A stretch of 59,972 nt of DNA from a virus. Under the pieces are notes generated by a model. That model made no database searches. It saw only the letters and a program-made list of their open reading frames with translations, and was not told the DNA's origin. The stretch is taken from IMG/VR virus record IMGVR_UViG_3300041402_000464, positions 1-59,972 of that record; one strand, given 5' to 3'. This document shows positions 21,332 through 28,603 of this stretch, in pieces (the stretch's first letter is position 1; each line of letters begins with the position of its first letter). The translations under genes and the position numbers were made by a program.

Positions 21332-21471
21332 GATTTCACCTCTTTGTTTAAAGTTATTGCCTTAACAGCCTCAACCCACCCGTGCAGTATGCAAAGAATA
21401 TAATTCCCTTTGCCTTTCTTTACTGCTCCGTTGCCGCATATCGGACAATGTAGGTCTTGTAGGGTTAGCAT
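21319..21471 (-). CDS. Small Cys-motif protein
   Basis: A 50-codon leftward frame from ATG 21471 contains CPICGNGAVKKG and later C-I-L-H, a likely small zinc site. It overlaps the next gene by 13 bases, typical of this tightly packed operon. Confidence 0.55.
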   Translation of the reverse strand: MLTLQDLHCPICGNGAVKKGKGNYILCILHGWVEAVKAITLNKEVKSWKQ

Positions 21472-21475
21472 GGTC

Positions 21476-21715
21476 TTAACCCTTTACCGTTTGAAGCTTA
21501 TTTATGTTTAATCCGTGCCTTACGTTGGCATTGCTGATCCCAGCATTGAAAGCGGTTAGATCCATTTCACCTTCCATCATAGGAAGTAACTCATTGCCTC
21601 CGTGAATAGCGTAGTCATACCCAGCAAAGGCAAGCTCAGTATTTCTTGTAGCTAGTGGCTCACCCTCAATGTTCTTCATACCCTCGTCAATCTCTTTTGC
21701 TATTTGTGCGTTCAT
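21476..21715 (-). CDS. Hypothetical protein
   Basis: The 79-residue acidic protein (LAFAGYDYAIHGGNELLPMMEGEM...) starts behind GGAGGG. No family is recognised. Confidence 0.6.
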   Translation of the reverse strand: MNAQIAKEIDEGMKNIEGEPLATRNTELAFAGYDYAIHGGNELLPMMEGEMDLTAFNAGISNANVRHGLNINKLQTVKG

Positions 21716-21718
21716 GGT

Positions 21719-21820
21719 CTAACCCTCCAAATTAAGTAATAGACTTATAATTACGAATAATACCCAGAAGCGCCAATCTGTGACCGCACTCCATAAAGCT
21801 TTTAATAATAAACAAATCAT
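21719..21820 (-). CDS. 33-residue membrane protein, first gene of leftward operon
   Basis: ATG 21820, behind GGAGG, opens 33 codons with one membrane helix (FWVLFVIISLLLNL) and Trp residues at the interface. The TAG stop overlaps the ribosome site of the next gene. Tiny hydrophobic proteins of this kind are often toxins or membrane modulators; no function is assigned. Confidence 0.5.
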   Translation of the reverse strand: MICLLLKALWSAVTDWRFWVLFVIISLLLNLEG

Positions 21821-21857
21821 ACCGTCCTCCATTTAATTATTCTTATCTCTTGATTAA

Positions 21858-21886
21858 AATATATCTAATAGTATTCACCCTGTCAA
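21858..21886 (-). promoter_or_regulatory. Strong leftward sigma70 promoter
   Basis: Read leftward: TTGACA (21886-21881), a 17-base spacer and TATATT (21863-21858), about 40 bases before the first ATG of the leftward operon. Confidence 0.85.
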
Positions 21887-21895
21887 ATACTATTA
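21866..21895. promoter_or_regulatory. Operator: 10-bp inverted repeat over the leftward promoter
   Basis: TAATAGTATT (21866-21875) and AATACTATTA (21886-21895) are perfect inverted arms separated by 10 bases. They cover the -35 and spacer, so a dimeric repressor bound here would block the leftward promoter. Confidence 0.72.
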
Positions 21896-21919
21896 TGCAC
21901 TCAAACCATAAATGGTTCT

Positions 21920-21975
21920 AAAGAACTATACCCACTAGTCACAAAGAACTACTCCCCTCTAATTATAAAGAACTA
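21920..21975. repeat. Three AAAGAACTA iterons in the divergent control region
   Basis: AAAGAACTA occurs at 21920-21928, 21943-21951 and 21967-21975, with 23- and 24-base periodicity (about two helical turns). The first copy is part of a palindrome (GTTCTAAAGAAC). The stretch from 21821 to 22159 has no gene; it holds this control region. Confidence 0.72.
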
Positions 21976-21985
21976 TAAAAAAGAC

Positions 21986-22015
21986 TTGACAAGCCCCTCT
22001 CTCTCAATGTATATA
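21986..22015 (+). promoter_or_regulatory. Rightward sigma70 promoter
   Basis: TTGACA (21986-21991), an 18-base spacer and TATATA (22010-22015), just after the third iteron, reading towards the small-terminase-like gene. Confidence 0.75.
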
Positions 22016-22159
22016 TCTCTCTGTTCCCTTCTTATTAATAAACGTGATGCTTATTAACTTTAAAAGATATATAGCTGTAATGCTTATTTATATACATATC
22101 TATATAGGGAATTTCTAAATAATTAAAAAAAAAGAAAAAAGAAAGGGTAGATACATCTC

Positions 22160-22783
22160 ATGGAAGACAAAAATACACCACCAGCCAAACCATTATTCTC
22201 CAATCCACCAACAAATAGATTACAATCAATCCAAGAAGAATTAATTAACGAAACTTCATCCGAAATACCTCTCGAAACTATCAAAGATATTCCCTATTCA
22301 ACCAGATCCTCTCGAATAACTACTGCTTTACTTAAACTTGACGACAAACAACGAACCATCGTTAAAGCAAAAACAGAAGGAAAAACCGATAAAGAAGCCT
22401 TAGAATCAGCCGGTTACTCTCCTTCTTATATTAGAAACGAAGGAAAGAAACTTATTGAAAAACCAGCCATACAATCAACTTTGCAAATAATTATGGATAA
22501 TTCAGGCATTACAGATGAATTTATGGTAGGAAAACTCAAAGAAGGAATGGACGCCACTCGAACAATCGTTGTAAAAGGTGGAAAAGACAAACCAGACAAG
22601 ATAATCGAGTCAAGCGATCATTCAGTCCGGCATAAGTTCATCGAGACAGGATTAAAGCTAAAAGGTCACCTCGACAAGAAAGTTGACATAGTTCACCACA
22701 AATCACATGAAGATCAGCTGCGGGAACTCCAAGGCGGTGAGATCATAGATGCAGACTACGATGAAATCCTGCCAGATGCTTGA
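22160..22783 (+). CDS. Terminase small subunit-like protein
   Basis: The 207-residue protein has a proline-rich N-terminus. A helix-turn-helix-type core follows (LDDKQRTIVKAKTEGKTDKEALESAGYSPSYIRNEGKKL), of the kind found in small terminases (adding AGYS, then a helix), and a helical C-terminal region (SVRHKFIETGLKLKGHLDKKV). It would recognise packaging sites. It lies 3.8 kb from the large subunit with unrelated genes between, which is unusual. Confidence 0.68.
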   Translation: MEDKNTPPAKPLFSNPPTNRLQSIQEELINETSSEIPLETIKDIPYSTRSSRITTALLKLDDKQRTIVKAKTEGKTDKEALESAGYSPSYIRNEGKKLIEKPAIQSTLQIIMDNSGITDEFMVGKLKEGMDATRTIVVKGGKDKPDKIIESSDHSVRHKFIETGLKLKGHLDKKVDIVHHKSHEDQLRELQGGEIIDADYDEILPDA

Positions 22784-22990
22784 ATTATCATCAAATAGCC
22801 AAGGGGGTAGCAAGGGTGTCTCTTCTTGAATCGCTTAAATCGAGTATTTGGGCTTCGACATCTTCCCTTCTCTCTTCATTACTATGAAAAAAGGTCAAGA
22901 ATAGTCAAGAGTTTACATAATAAATGTTATAAGACGTAACTTAATCACTTACAAGTCAATGATATCAACGGTTTACAGCGTTTCAAGAGA

Positions 22991-23032
22991 TTATCACCAG
23001 TTATCCACAGGCAATATGACAAGTTATCCACA
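22991..23032. promoter_or_regulatory. Candidate replication origin: DnaA boxes
   Basis: Two perfect DnaA boxes TTATCCACA (23001-23009 and 23024-23032) and one near-match TTATCACCA (22991-22999) lie in the 264-bp AT-rich gap (22784-23047) that holds no other gene. It suggests that host DnaA assists replication initiation. Confidence 0.68.
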
Positions 23033-23047
23033 GTTTGAGGACATAAC

Positions 23048-23365
23048 ATGACCGAATACTCACCAACATTATCACTGATCTTTCCTCGATCATCTTCTAT
23101 TTACTTCTTCTCTATTCGATTCATACTGATAAGCAGCATCATCCTGTCAAGCTGGGCAGCATGCCATCCATTACAAGGAGGAGAAGCAGCGGCCAGCACT
23201 ATAAAGGAGAGCAGCACCATCAAGACCACCATAGCCCACACCCCCCACCACCCATTGACCCCTTCTCTCTCAGGTCCACAGCAATCTTTATATATCGACC
23301 TAGGCTATTCAAACAACTCCTTTTCTACAACAAAGAGGTATAAAAATTTTTCTCCCGATTTTTAA
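23048..23365 (+). CDS. Hypothetical secreted or membrane protein (uncertain)
   Basis: The 105-residue frame follows GAGG. A hydrophobic segment (FILISSIILSSWAAC) could be a lipoprotein signal; the rest is Ser/Thr/Pro/His-rich low complexity. An overlapping 60-codon frame exists at 23161. Composition is unlike neighbouring genes, so coding status is uncertain. Confidence 0.38.
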   Translation: MTEYSPTLSLIFPRSSSIYFFSIRFILISSIILSSWAACHPLQGGEAAASTIKESSTIKTTIAHTPHHPLTPSLSGPQQSLYIDLGYSNNSFSTTKRYKNFSPDF

Positions 23366-23373
23366 GATAATTA

Positions 23374-23625
23374 ATGATTTTATATCACTATACAAAAAAA
23401 GAAAATTTAGAATCTATTTTATTGAATGGATTGAGGCCAAGTGAATTGGGTATTGTTTACTTAACGCCATCTCCTGAGAAGTTAAAAGGTTTTGGAGATA
23501 TTTTATTGGAGGTAGAGACAGGTGATTTAAAATTAACCTGTTTTGAGGATTGTGAGGATTGGGAGGTATTATGCTGGGGTAGTATTGGACCTGAGCAGAT
23601 AAAATTTTTTTCTAATTTTTTTTAA
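23374..23625 (+). CDS. Mini ADP-ribosyltransferase-fold-like protein
   Basis: The 83-residue protein begins ILYHYTKKENLESILLNGLRPSELGIVYLTPSPEK. This resembles the N-terminal motif of small ART-fold proteins (H-x-T then I-x-x-x-G-L, then v-Y-L-t), such as DarT- or Tpt1/KptA-like proteins. The end (EVLCWGSIGPEQIKFF) also fits their last strand. If active it might modify host or phage macromolecules using NAD. It is short, and the key residues of a full fold cannot be confirmed by eye. Confidence 0.55.
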   Translation: MILYHYTKKENLESILLNGLRPSELGIVYLTPSPEKLKGFGDILLEVETGDLKLTCFEDCEDWEVLCWGSIGPEQIKFFSNFF

Positions 23626-23644
23626 CAAAAGGAGGAAATGCAAC

Positions 23645-23824
23645 ATGAAACATATTTTAAAGATAGAGCCAGCAATACCACCGAAGGAGAGACACCGTAT
23701 TGAGAAGTTTTTAGCAGAGGAAATGGGGTACAGATGGAACGGAGGTGGGCAAGCAACTGACGGAAGTTTTTCAGATATATCTTTTGAAAGAGAAGACCCG
23801 AGGGATAAGGATGGGAGGGGTTGA
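23645..23824 (+). CDS. Small hypothetical protein
   Basis: The 59-residue frame from ATG 23645 has AGGAGG eight bases upstream. Acidic and basic mixed (IEPAIPPKERHRIEKFLAEE), ending in an Asp/Arg-rich tail. No family is recognised. Confidence 0.58.
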   Translation: MKHILKIEPAIPPKERHRIEKFLAEEMGYRWNGGGQATDGSFSDISFEREDPRDKDGRG

Positions 23825-23827
23825 AAT

Positions 23828-23995
23828 ATGTGGGGTGTTTTTGAATATGATGAGAGTATCCATATTATCCCATGTGATGAAGATGGTAAAAAATTTTCGC
23901 CCCATGTTGGCCATCAATTGTGCCAGTGTCAACCTGAAGTAATAGCATGGGGTGAAGATGGTCGTATAATTTTTAATCATAATCAAGTTAATTGA
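23828..23995 (+). CDS. Small hypothetical protein
   Basis: The 55-residue frame from ATG 23828 has GGAGGGG upstream, four bases after the previous stop. It contains IHIIPCDEDGKK and CQCQPEV and resembles small phage proteins with a beta-hairpin. Function unknown. Confidence 0.58.
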   Translation: MWGVFEYDESIHIIPCDEDGKKFSPHVGHQLCQCQPEVIAWGEDGRIIFNHNQVN

Positions 23996-24011
23996 TATGT
24001 AGTGAGTAGAT

Positions 24012-24039
24012 TTGACATTGGGAAAGGCTTTGCTATACT
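24012..24039 (+). promoter_or_regulatory. Sigma70-type promoter for the packaging/structural operon
   Basis: TTGACA (24012-24017), a 16-base spacer and TATACT (24034-24039), upstream of the operon leading to the large terminase. Confidence 0.78.
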
Positions 24040-24115
24040 GATAACAAGAGGGAAAAATAAATTTTTTTGTTTTAAACCATATTAGATTGCGCGGGTAGCG
24101 CCGGGAGGTGGCAGG

Positions 24116-24352
24116 ATGGATGTAGTAGAGTTGCTTAAGGATATGAAAGAGGCATGTAAGATTAAGTGTGATTGTAGTATAGAGCTTGAAGATGACAATT
24201 TGATTTTAAAATGGGATGGTAAAGTATGGGGCCACAGGGCTGTTATATCTCCGCTGGACTTACTCAACCCCAACCACCTAAAAATGAGGCTTGAACATTC
24301 TGGCTATGCAATAGGTAAACTGCTATCCGATATAAATAAAGGGGGTGGTTGA
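24116..24352 (+). CDS. Hypothetical protein
   Basis: The 78-residue protein starts behind GGGAGG. A helical N-terminus is followed by a beta-rich centre (IELEDDNLILKWDGKVWG). No family is recognised. Confidence 0.62.
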   Translation: MDVVELLKDMKEACKIKCDCSIELEDDNLILKWDGKVWGHRAVISPLDLLNPNHLKMRLEHSGYAIGKLLSDINKGGG

Positions 24353-24353
24353 T

Positions 24354-24587
24354 ATGTTATTCATAGGCGGGTCACAGGATGGGAAGTATATAGATGTTCC
24401 AAATGGTATGAATGAGAAGGTATATATGCATGGCTCACCATTGTCTAAAACCCCCCCTAACGGGACGTTGGAGAAGTATAGGAGGGTAAGTATATCCCTA
24501 TGCGAGATGATGGTTGTAGAATATTTATCTGTGGGTGAGGTAATACCCCGTCTGATGGGCCACTACAGGCCGGAGGTGGGCTCATGA
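24354..24587 (+). CDS. Small phage protein (GGSQDG type)
   Basis: The ATG at 24354, following GGGGG, gives 77 residues: MLFIGGSQDGKYIDVPNG is a motif found in many small phage proteins of unknown function. One base separates it from the preceding stop. It is coupled to the next gene by an ATGA overlap. Confidence 0.65.
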   Translation: MLFIGGSQDGKYIDVPNGMNEKVYMHGSPLSKTPPNGTLEKYRRVSISLCEMMVVEYLSVGEVIPRLMGHYRPEVGS

Positions 24588-24991
24588 TAGTTGTATTAAA
24601 AGTAGAGACAATAGAGGTTCCCGGTGATGTATACGAGTATGGAGACTTTGGAAAGCCAAGAGTAAATGCCTATCGTCCCGGCGACGTACCGGAAGAACGG
24701 TCTTGCAAGAGAGAATTTATACAAGGCAGGCGTTTTATCGATGAAAACGGGCGTGAGCTTATCATGGGTATGACTAAACAAGCACACTCAAGGTTGGAGG
24801 TTCCGTTTAATGTTATTAGTAATCTACAGGAGTCACTAGCGACACACCGTCAAGACAAGGTGAATCGGGATGCCAGTATAAACAGATATCAGTCCTGTAT
24901 TTCTAAGCTTGGTCGAACGGGTTTTTGGAAACGATTTAAATTTCTCTTCACTGGAATAATGATCGAGGAAGAGCCAAGGCCGAAGGTGTAG
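24584..24991 (+). CDS. Hypothetical protein
   Basis: This 135-residue protein is basic and beta-rich at the N-terminus, with a helical middle (RLEVPFNVISNLQESLATHRQD) and an amphipathic C-terminal segment (FWKRFKFLFTGIMIEEE). No family is recognised. Confidence 0.62.
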   Translation: MIVVLKVETIEVPGDVYEYGDFGKPRVNAYRPGDVPEERSCKREFIQGRRFIDENGRELIMGMTKQAHSRLEVPFNVISNLQESLATHRQDKVNRDASINRYQSCISKLGRTGFWKRFKFLFTGIMIEEEPRPKV

Positions 24992-24993
24992 CC

Positions 24994-25245
24994 ATGATAT
25001 ACGGTAATAAGTCGGTGAGGCCTGAGAGTGTTGGTAAAATCTTTCGTGGGGATAAACACCGGAGACCAGTTGATATTATCACTATCCGGGCCATAAAAGG
25101 GCTCATCTGGGGCTTTTACTCCCCTTCCCCGTGGACGGTATGGATAAGGGTTGCCGCCCTCCCCTACGGGATAGAGGTAACGAGGTTTGGGTATCTGACA
25201 TGGTGGAAGCGTTACGAGGTGAGAGTCTTGAGGGTTACGCCATGA
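24994..25245 (+). CDS. Hypothetical protein, aromatic-rich
   Basis: This 83-residue protein lies two bases after the previous stop and overlaps the next start by four bases. It is rich in Trp, Tyr and Arg (IRAIKGLIWGFYSPSPWTVW; RFGYLTWWKRYEV). Possibly membrane-associated. Confidence 0.55.
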   Translation: MIYGNKSVRPESVGKIFRGDKHRRPVDIITIRAIKGLIWGFYSPSPWTVWIRVAALPYGIEVTRFGYLTWWKRYEVRVLRVTP

Positions 25246-25457
25246 ACCGTAGATCATTCCTGAAACGAACAGCGGCTTTTGTGGCGGTTGCGGTGGGTGT
25301 GCCGGCCACTATGATCCCGAAAGTCTTGGAAGCGGCGCCAGTTGTTCCGGCCTTGACTTTCCCTCCACATGCGGTATATCCTTCTTTTAAGTCATTTATT
25401 CCTGAACTATGGAGTAAGGAATTGTTAAAACAGGCACATAAAGGTTTTTTTCAATAA
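25242..25457 (+). CDS. Tat-signal small protein with capsid-like tail
   Basis: The 71-residue protein starts at ATG 25242 behind GAGGG. NRRSFLKRTAAFVAVAVG is a twin-arginine signal. The short mature part ends FKSFIPELWSKELLKQAHKG, strikingly like the major capsid protein N-terminus (NKFIPEIWSGKLIEKFY at 32911). Export through Tat would be unusual for a phage protein. See findings. Confidence 0.62.
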   Translation: MNRRSFLKRTAAFVAVAVGVPATMIPKVLEAAPVVPALTFPPHAVYPSFKSFIPELWSKELLKQAHKGFFQ

Positions 25458-25490
25458 ATATCACAAACACTAAACGTAAGGGGTAGACTT

Positions 25491-25934
25491 ATGAATAGGA
25501 AAATAATAACCGACGAGAAGTTCTTGACTCAAACAAGTGTCGAGGCCAACCTTGCCATTATCAAGCAGGATTCTCCCATCATTCAAGATCTTATAAAGGT
25601 TGCCGAGGAGAACAAAGATTATTGCCTTTGTCTCACTGGCAACCAGATCGGATACTATGAAAAGGTGCTGGTAATTAAAACCAACGCCGGGTCATGGGCC
25701 GCGATCATCAATCCTACCATCATTGCCAAGCATGGGGGCCGGAAGAAAAGCCGTGAGCTATGCCTTTCCCATCCAGGCAAAAGAATAATCACCAAGAGAT
25801 ATAAAGAGATCACTGTTACATACCATGTTTTTGACGATGATGGTAAGCTGATCGGTCTTAAAAGCAAGTTCAAAGGTCTGCCGGCGGTAACGATACAGCA
25901 TGCCATAGATCATTTCAACGGTGAGGCAATATGA
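25491..25934 (+). CDS. Peptide deformylase-like protein lacking the catalytic Glu
   Basis: The 147-residue protein follows the deformylase motif order. CLTGNQIG (residues 47-54) corresponds to motif I G-x-G-L-A-A-x-Q, ELCLSHPG (89-96) to motif II E-G-C-L-S with Cys91 as metal ligand, and QHAIDHFNG (136-144) to motif III Q-H-E-x-D-H-L-x-G. The metal histidines are kept, but the catalytic Glu is Ala138. It is therefore either inactive as a deformylase or repurposed. Active phage deformylases are known in T5-like and vibriophages. Confidence 0.78.
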   Translation: MNRKIITDEKFLTQTSVEANLAIIKQDSPIIQDLIKVAEENKDYCLCLTGNQIGYYEKVLVIKTNAGSWAAIINPTIIAKHGGRKKSRELCLSHPGKRIITKRYKEITVTYHVFDDDGKLIGLKSKFKGLPAVTIQHAIDHFNGEAI

Positions 25935-26257
25935 GAACTTTTGAAATGGCAATACAGTCAGATTTCGCAACAGGAGAAATAGGATTGTATATTGCCGAAC
26001 GCAGAGATGGCGAACTTTATATTGCACAACCTATCGAATTAGTGTTCGAGCACGTACCAAGAGGCCAACAATCGAAAGGTCCGACCATATCAGTTAATCA
26101 TTTCGATTCTAAGGAATTCTTCGGCGCCATGCAAAAAGTTATGTCTGAAAAAGGAATTGAAACTGAAAGCGAGAGTATGGCAAAGGGTAAACTTGAAGCC
26201 ACTGTTCATCACCTTGAAGACATGAGAACTCTTTTAAAACTTAAAAAGAGAGGTTGA
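25931..26257 (+). CDS. Hypothetical protein of the packaging operon
   Basis: This 108-residue protein overlaps the deformylase-like gene by four bases. Beta-rich N-terminus (FATGEIGLYIAERRDGELYIAQPIE), helical C-terminus. Similar small proteins often precede terminase genes in podoviruses. Function unknown. Confidence 0.65.
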   Translation: MRTFEMAIQSDFATGEIGLYIAERRDGELYIAQPIELVFEHVPRGQQSKGPTISVNHFDSKEFFGAMQKVMSEKGIETESESMAKGKLEATVHHLEDMRTLLKLKKRG

Positions 26258-26258
26258 T

Positions 26259-26354
26259 ATGATTCACTGGACAATAGTATTGCTACTTTGTTCCTTAAGC
26301 GCAAGTCTTGGTTTTCTTCTTGCCGCATGCCTTTCTGCCAGCAAGGAAGGATGA
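26259..26354 (+). CDS. 31-residue one-TM protein
   Basis: The ATG at 26259 (AGAGAGG upstream) opens 31 codons with a single membrane helix (IVLLLCSLSASLGFLLAAC) and a short charged tail. It overlaps the next start by four bases. Small phage membrane proteins of this type are common, with unknown role. Confidence 0.5.
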   Translation: MIHWTIVLLLCSLSASLGFLLAACLSASKEG

Positions 26355-26587
26355 TCGACCTGATCACAAATTTAGGCCAAGTTGCCCCGACCTCTAATGA
26401 AGAAGAGGGAATGGAAGCCAGCTATAAGCGACCTTTTGTAGAAGACTCCGGGGATATGGAAACTTTCGACGCTCCTATTGATGTTATCAGAGATGGTTTA
26501 TCCGAGGCCTGTGTGGAAGCTTTGAAAGTTAATACTACAGGGGATTGGAAAAAAGAAGGATTTGTAGATGTCAGAAAAAAAAGATAA
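26351..26587 (+). CDS. Hypothetical acidic protein
   Basis: The 78-residue frame starts by ATGA overlap with the tiny membrane protein and overlaps TerL by 20 bases. It is acidic (EEEGMEASYKRPFVEDSGDME), with a helical end. No family is recognised. Confidence 0.58.
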   Translation: MIDLITNLGQVAPTSNEEEGMEASYKRPFVEDSGDMETFDAPIDVIRDGLSEACVEALKVNTTGDWKKEGFVDVRKKR

Positions 26588-28340
26588 ACTATCTAAAATA
26601 GCAGAGCTTAAAAAACCTTTCCTTGAGAGCTTTTCCTATTATGCTCCCCGGTGCCTTAAAATCCAGATTGAGGACACTACAAAGGGCTCTAACCTGATTC
26701 CTTTTACACTCAAGACGACTCAGCGCGTCATGGAGGCCATACTTAAAGATATTAAGGCAAAGGGGCGCCTTATCCGTGTTCTCATCCTTAAGGCCAGACG
26801 ACAGGGCCTCAGTACATGGGTTGGTGGCCGTGCCTACTGGCATACGTCGAATAAGTTTAACCGGTATGCCGTGACAGTAACACATGAGCCAGAAGCAACC
26901 GACTTCATCTTTAAGATGACTAAGCGTTTCCATAATCTCGTTCCTGAGATATTCAAGCCCCAAACAAAACAGAATAATGCAAAGCTCCTTGAGTTTAACA
27001 ACAAGGAAGGTACAGGCCTTGACTCTGCCTTTCGTGTGGGTACAGCCGGTAAGAGTGACTATGGTTCTGGACAGCTTATCCACTATCTGCATTGCTCCGA
27101 AGTTGCCAAGTGGCCGAAAGAGACCGCGACGGACCTCTTGACCTCTCTACTACAGACAGTTCCGAAAGATCCGGACACGGAAATATATCTTGAATCGACT
27201 GCCAGGGGGATCGGCGGTGAGTTCCATACACGCTTCAAGGGCGCAAGGTTTAGGTATATAGCCAAGATCAATAAAGAGGGCCGTATATCCTATAGCTCAG
27301 AGATTAATGAAGATGCAGAACTGAGTAATCAGTATTCCATGGTTTTTATTCCTTGGTATATTGACCCTAAATACCAGATGCCTGTATCTGAATATGAGGA
27401 TATGACAAACTCTACCTTCGAGCTTAATGAGGAAGAGCGTCAAATGAAGGATGAGCATAACCTTATTGTAGATCATCTTGTATGGCGTCGATGGGCTATC
27501 TCTAACCTTTGTGGTGGCAATATAGAAACATTTTGGCAGGAATACCCTACCACATGGGAAGAAGCTTTCCTGACTTCCGGTAATCCCCTCTTTGATAATA
27601 AGAAGCTCTCTATTCTCAAAAAGAACGCTCCGACGCCCATCGCCCGATATGATCTTCTTTTCCATAATCATCAATGGACGGTAGAGAAACACGGCAAGCT
27701 CCGAGTGTGGAAAGAACCGGAACCAGGCAGGCATTACATAGTCGGTGCCGATATTTCCGAAGGCCTCACCACGGGAGACTTTAGTTGTGCCGATGTGATT
27801 GATCATCTGACGGGTGAACAGGTGGCACATTGGCACGGCAAGATAGATATAGACCTATTTGCTAAGGTTTTATTCTATTTAGCGACACGCTATAATAACG
27901 CATGGCTGGGACCGGAAAAGAATAACGCAGGAATAGGCGTCATCAATCGTCTGCATAATGATATGGAATATGCCAAACTCTATGTCGAGCAGGTTCCTGA
28001 TCCGCCGAATAAGTCAAAGAAACGCTATGGATGGGTAACAAACAAATCAACTAAATATGAAATGACGCAATATCTCATTGAGGACGTCCGGGAAGACTCC
28101 CACGGCATTAAGTGTGCCGAGACCTTTGAAGAGATGATGAGTTTTAAAGAGCAGGAGAACGGGAAGAGAGAGGCCGATGCCGGATGCTTTGATGACAGGG
28201 TAATGTCTATGGCCATAGCCAAGATACTGAGGGTTAAACTTCCCCCTCCCAGCAGGACAAATAAGCCGGGCGGTTTTCAGCCAAAGGGTAGGATTGGAAG
28301 AGGAAACAGAGGAAGACAGGCCTTAAAGGGGATTGTATGA
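26568..28340 (+). CDS. terL: Terminase large subunit
   Basis: The 590-residue protein has an ATPase domain with Walker A-like KARRQGLST (residues 75-83) and a HCSEVAKW segment with the acidic Walker B/coupling region near 175. An RNase H-like nuclease domain follows (VGADISEGLTTGDFSCADVID, about 415-435; late FDDRVMSMAIA acidic motif). It powers DNA translocation into the prohead through the portal and cuts the concatemer. Confidence 0.93.
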   Translation: MSEKKDKLSKIAELKKPFLESFSYYAPRCLKIQIEDTTKGSNLIPFTLKTTQRVMEAILKDIKAKGRLIRVLILKARRQGLSTWVGGRAYWHTSNKFNRYAVTVTHEPEATDFIFKMTKRFHNLVPEIFKPQTKQNNAKLLEFNNKEGTGLDSAFRVGTAGKSDYGSGQLIHYLHCSEVAKWPKETATDLLTSLLQTVPKDPDTEIYLESTARGIGGEFHTRFKGARFRYIAKINKEGRISYSSEINEDAELSNQYSMVFIPWYIDPKYQMPVSEYEDMTNSTFELNEEERQMKDEHNLIVDHLVWRRWAISNLCGGNIETFWQEYPTTWEEAFLTSGNPLFDNKKLSILKKNAPTPIARYDLLFHNHQWTVEKHGKLRVWKEPEPGRHYIVGADISEGLTTGDFSCADVIDHLTGEQVAHWHGKIDIDLFAKVLFYLATRYNNAWLGPEKNNAGIGVINRLHNDMEYAKLYVEQVPDPPNKSKKRYGWVTNKSTKYEMTQYLIEDVREDSHGIKCAETFEEMMSFKEQENGKREADAGCFDDRVMSMAIAKILRVKLPPPSRTNKPGGFQPKGRIGRGNRGRQALKGIV

Positions 28341-28603
28341 ACAGAAGAGATGCTATTAAGAAGTGTGCCGCGTTATTGGGAGCTGCGATACTTGCCCCTA
28401 AAGTTATGGTAGATTTATTATTTAAGCCCAAACATATACCACTGAGTAATTGTAGCTCAGGGATGAGCACATTGATGGGTAATAAGTATGAATCATTAAC
28501 TCACGATCAGAAAATGGATCTTTGGGCTGAAGAAGCGGCTAAAGAAATGGCGGCAAAGATAGATAGAGATATTTTGGAAGAAATAATTAAGGCTGCGGCA
28601 TGA
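28337..28603 (+). CDS. Small protein with Tat-like or hydrophobic N-terminus
   Basis: This 88-residue protein overlaps TerL by four bases. The N-terminus NRRDAIKKCAALLGAAILAP has twin Arg and a hydrophobic helix, similar in design to the gene at 25242. The C-terminal part is an acidic helix (KMDLWAEEAAKEMAAKIDRD) that again resembles the helical capsid segment MKQKVDQDILGSIY. Export is uncertain because the motif is not canonical. Confidence 0.58.
   Translation: MNRRDAIKKCAALLGAAILAPKVMVDLLFKPKHIPLSNCSSGMSTLMGNKYESLTHDQKMDLWAEEAAKEMAAKIDRDILEEIIKAAA

Noticed and set aside
23161-23343. Alternative 60-codon His/Pro-rich ORF inside 23048-23365
   Set aside because: It overlaps the longer frame, has no ribosome site and is low-complexity.
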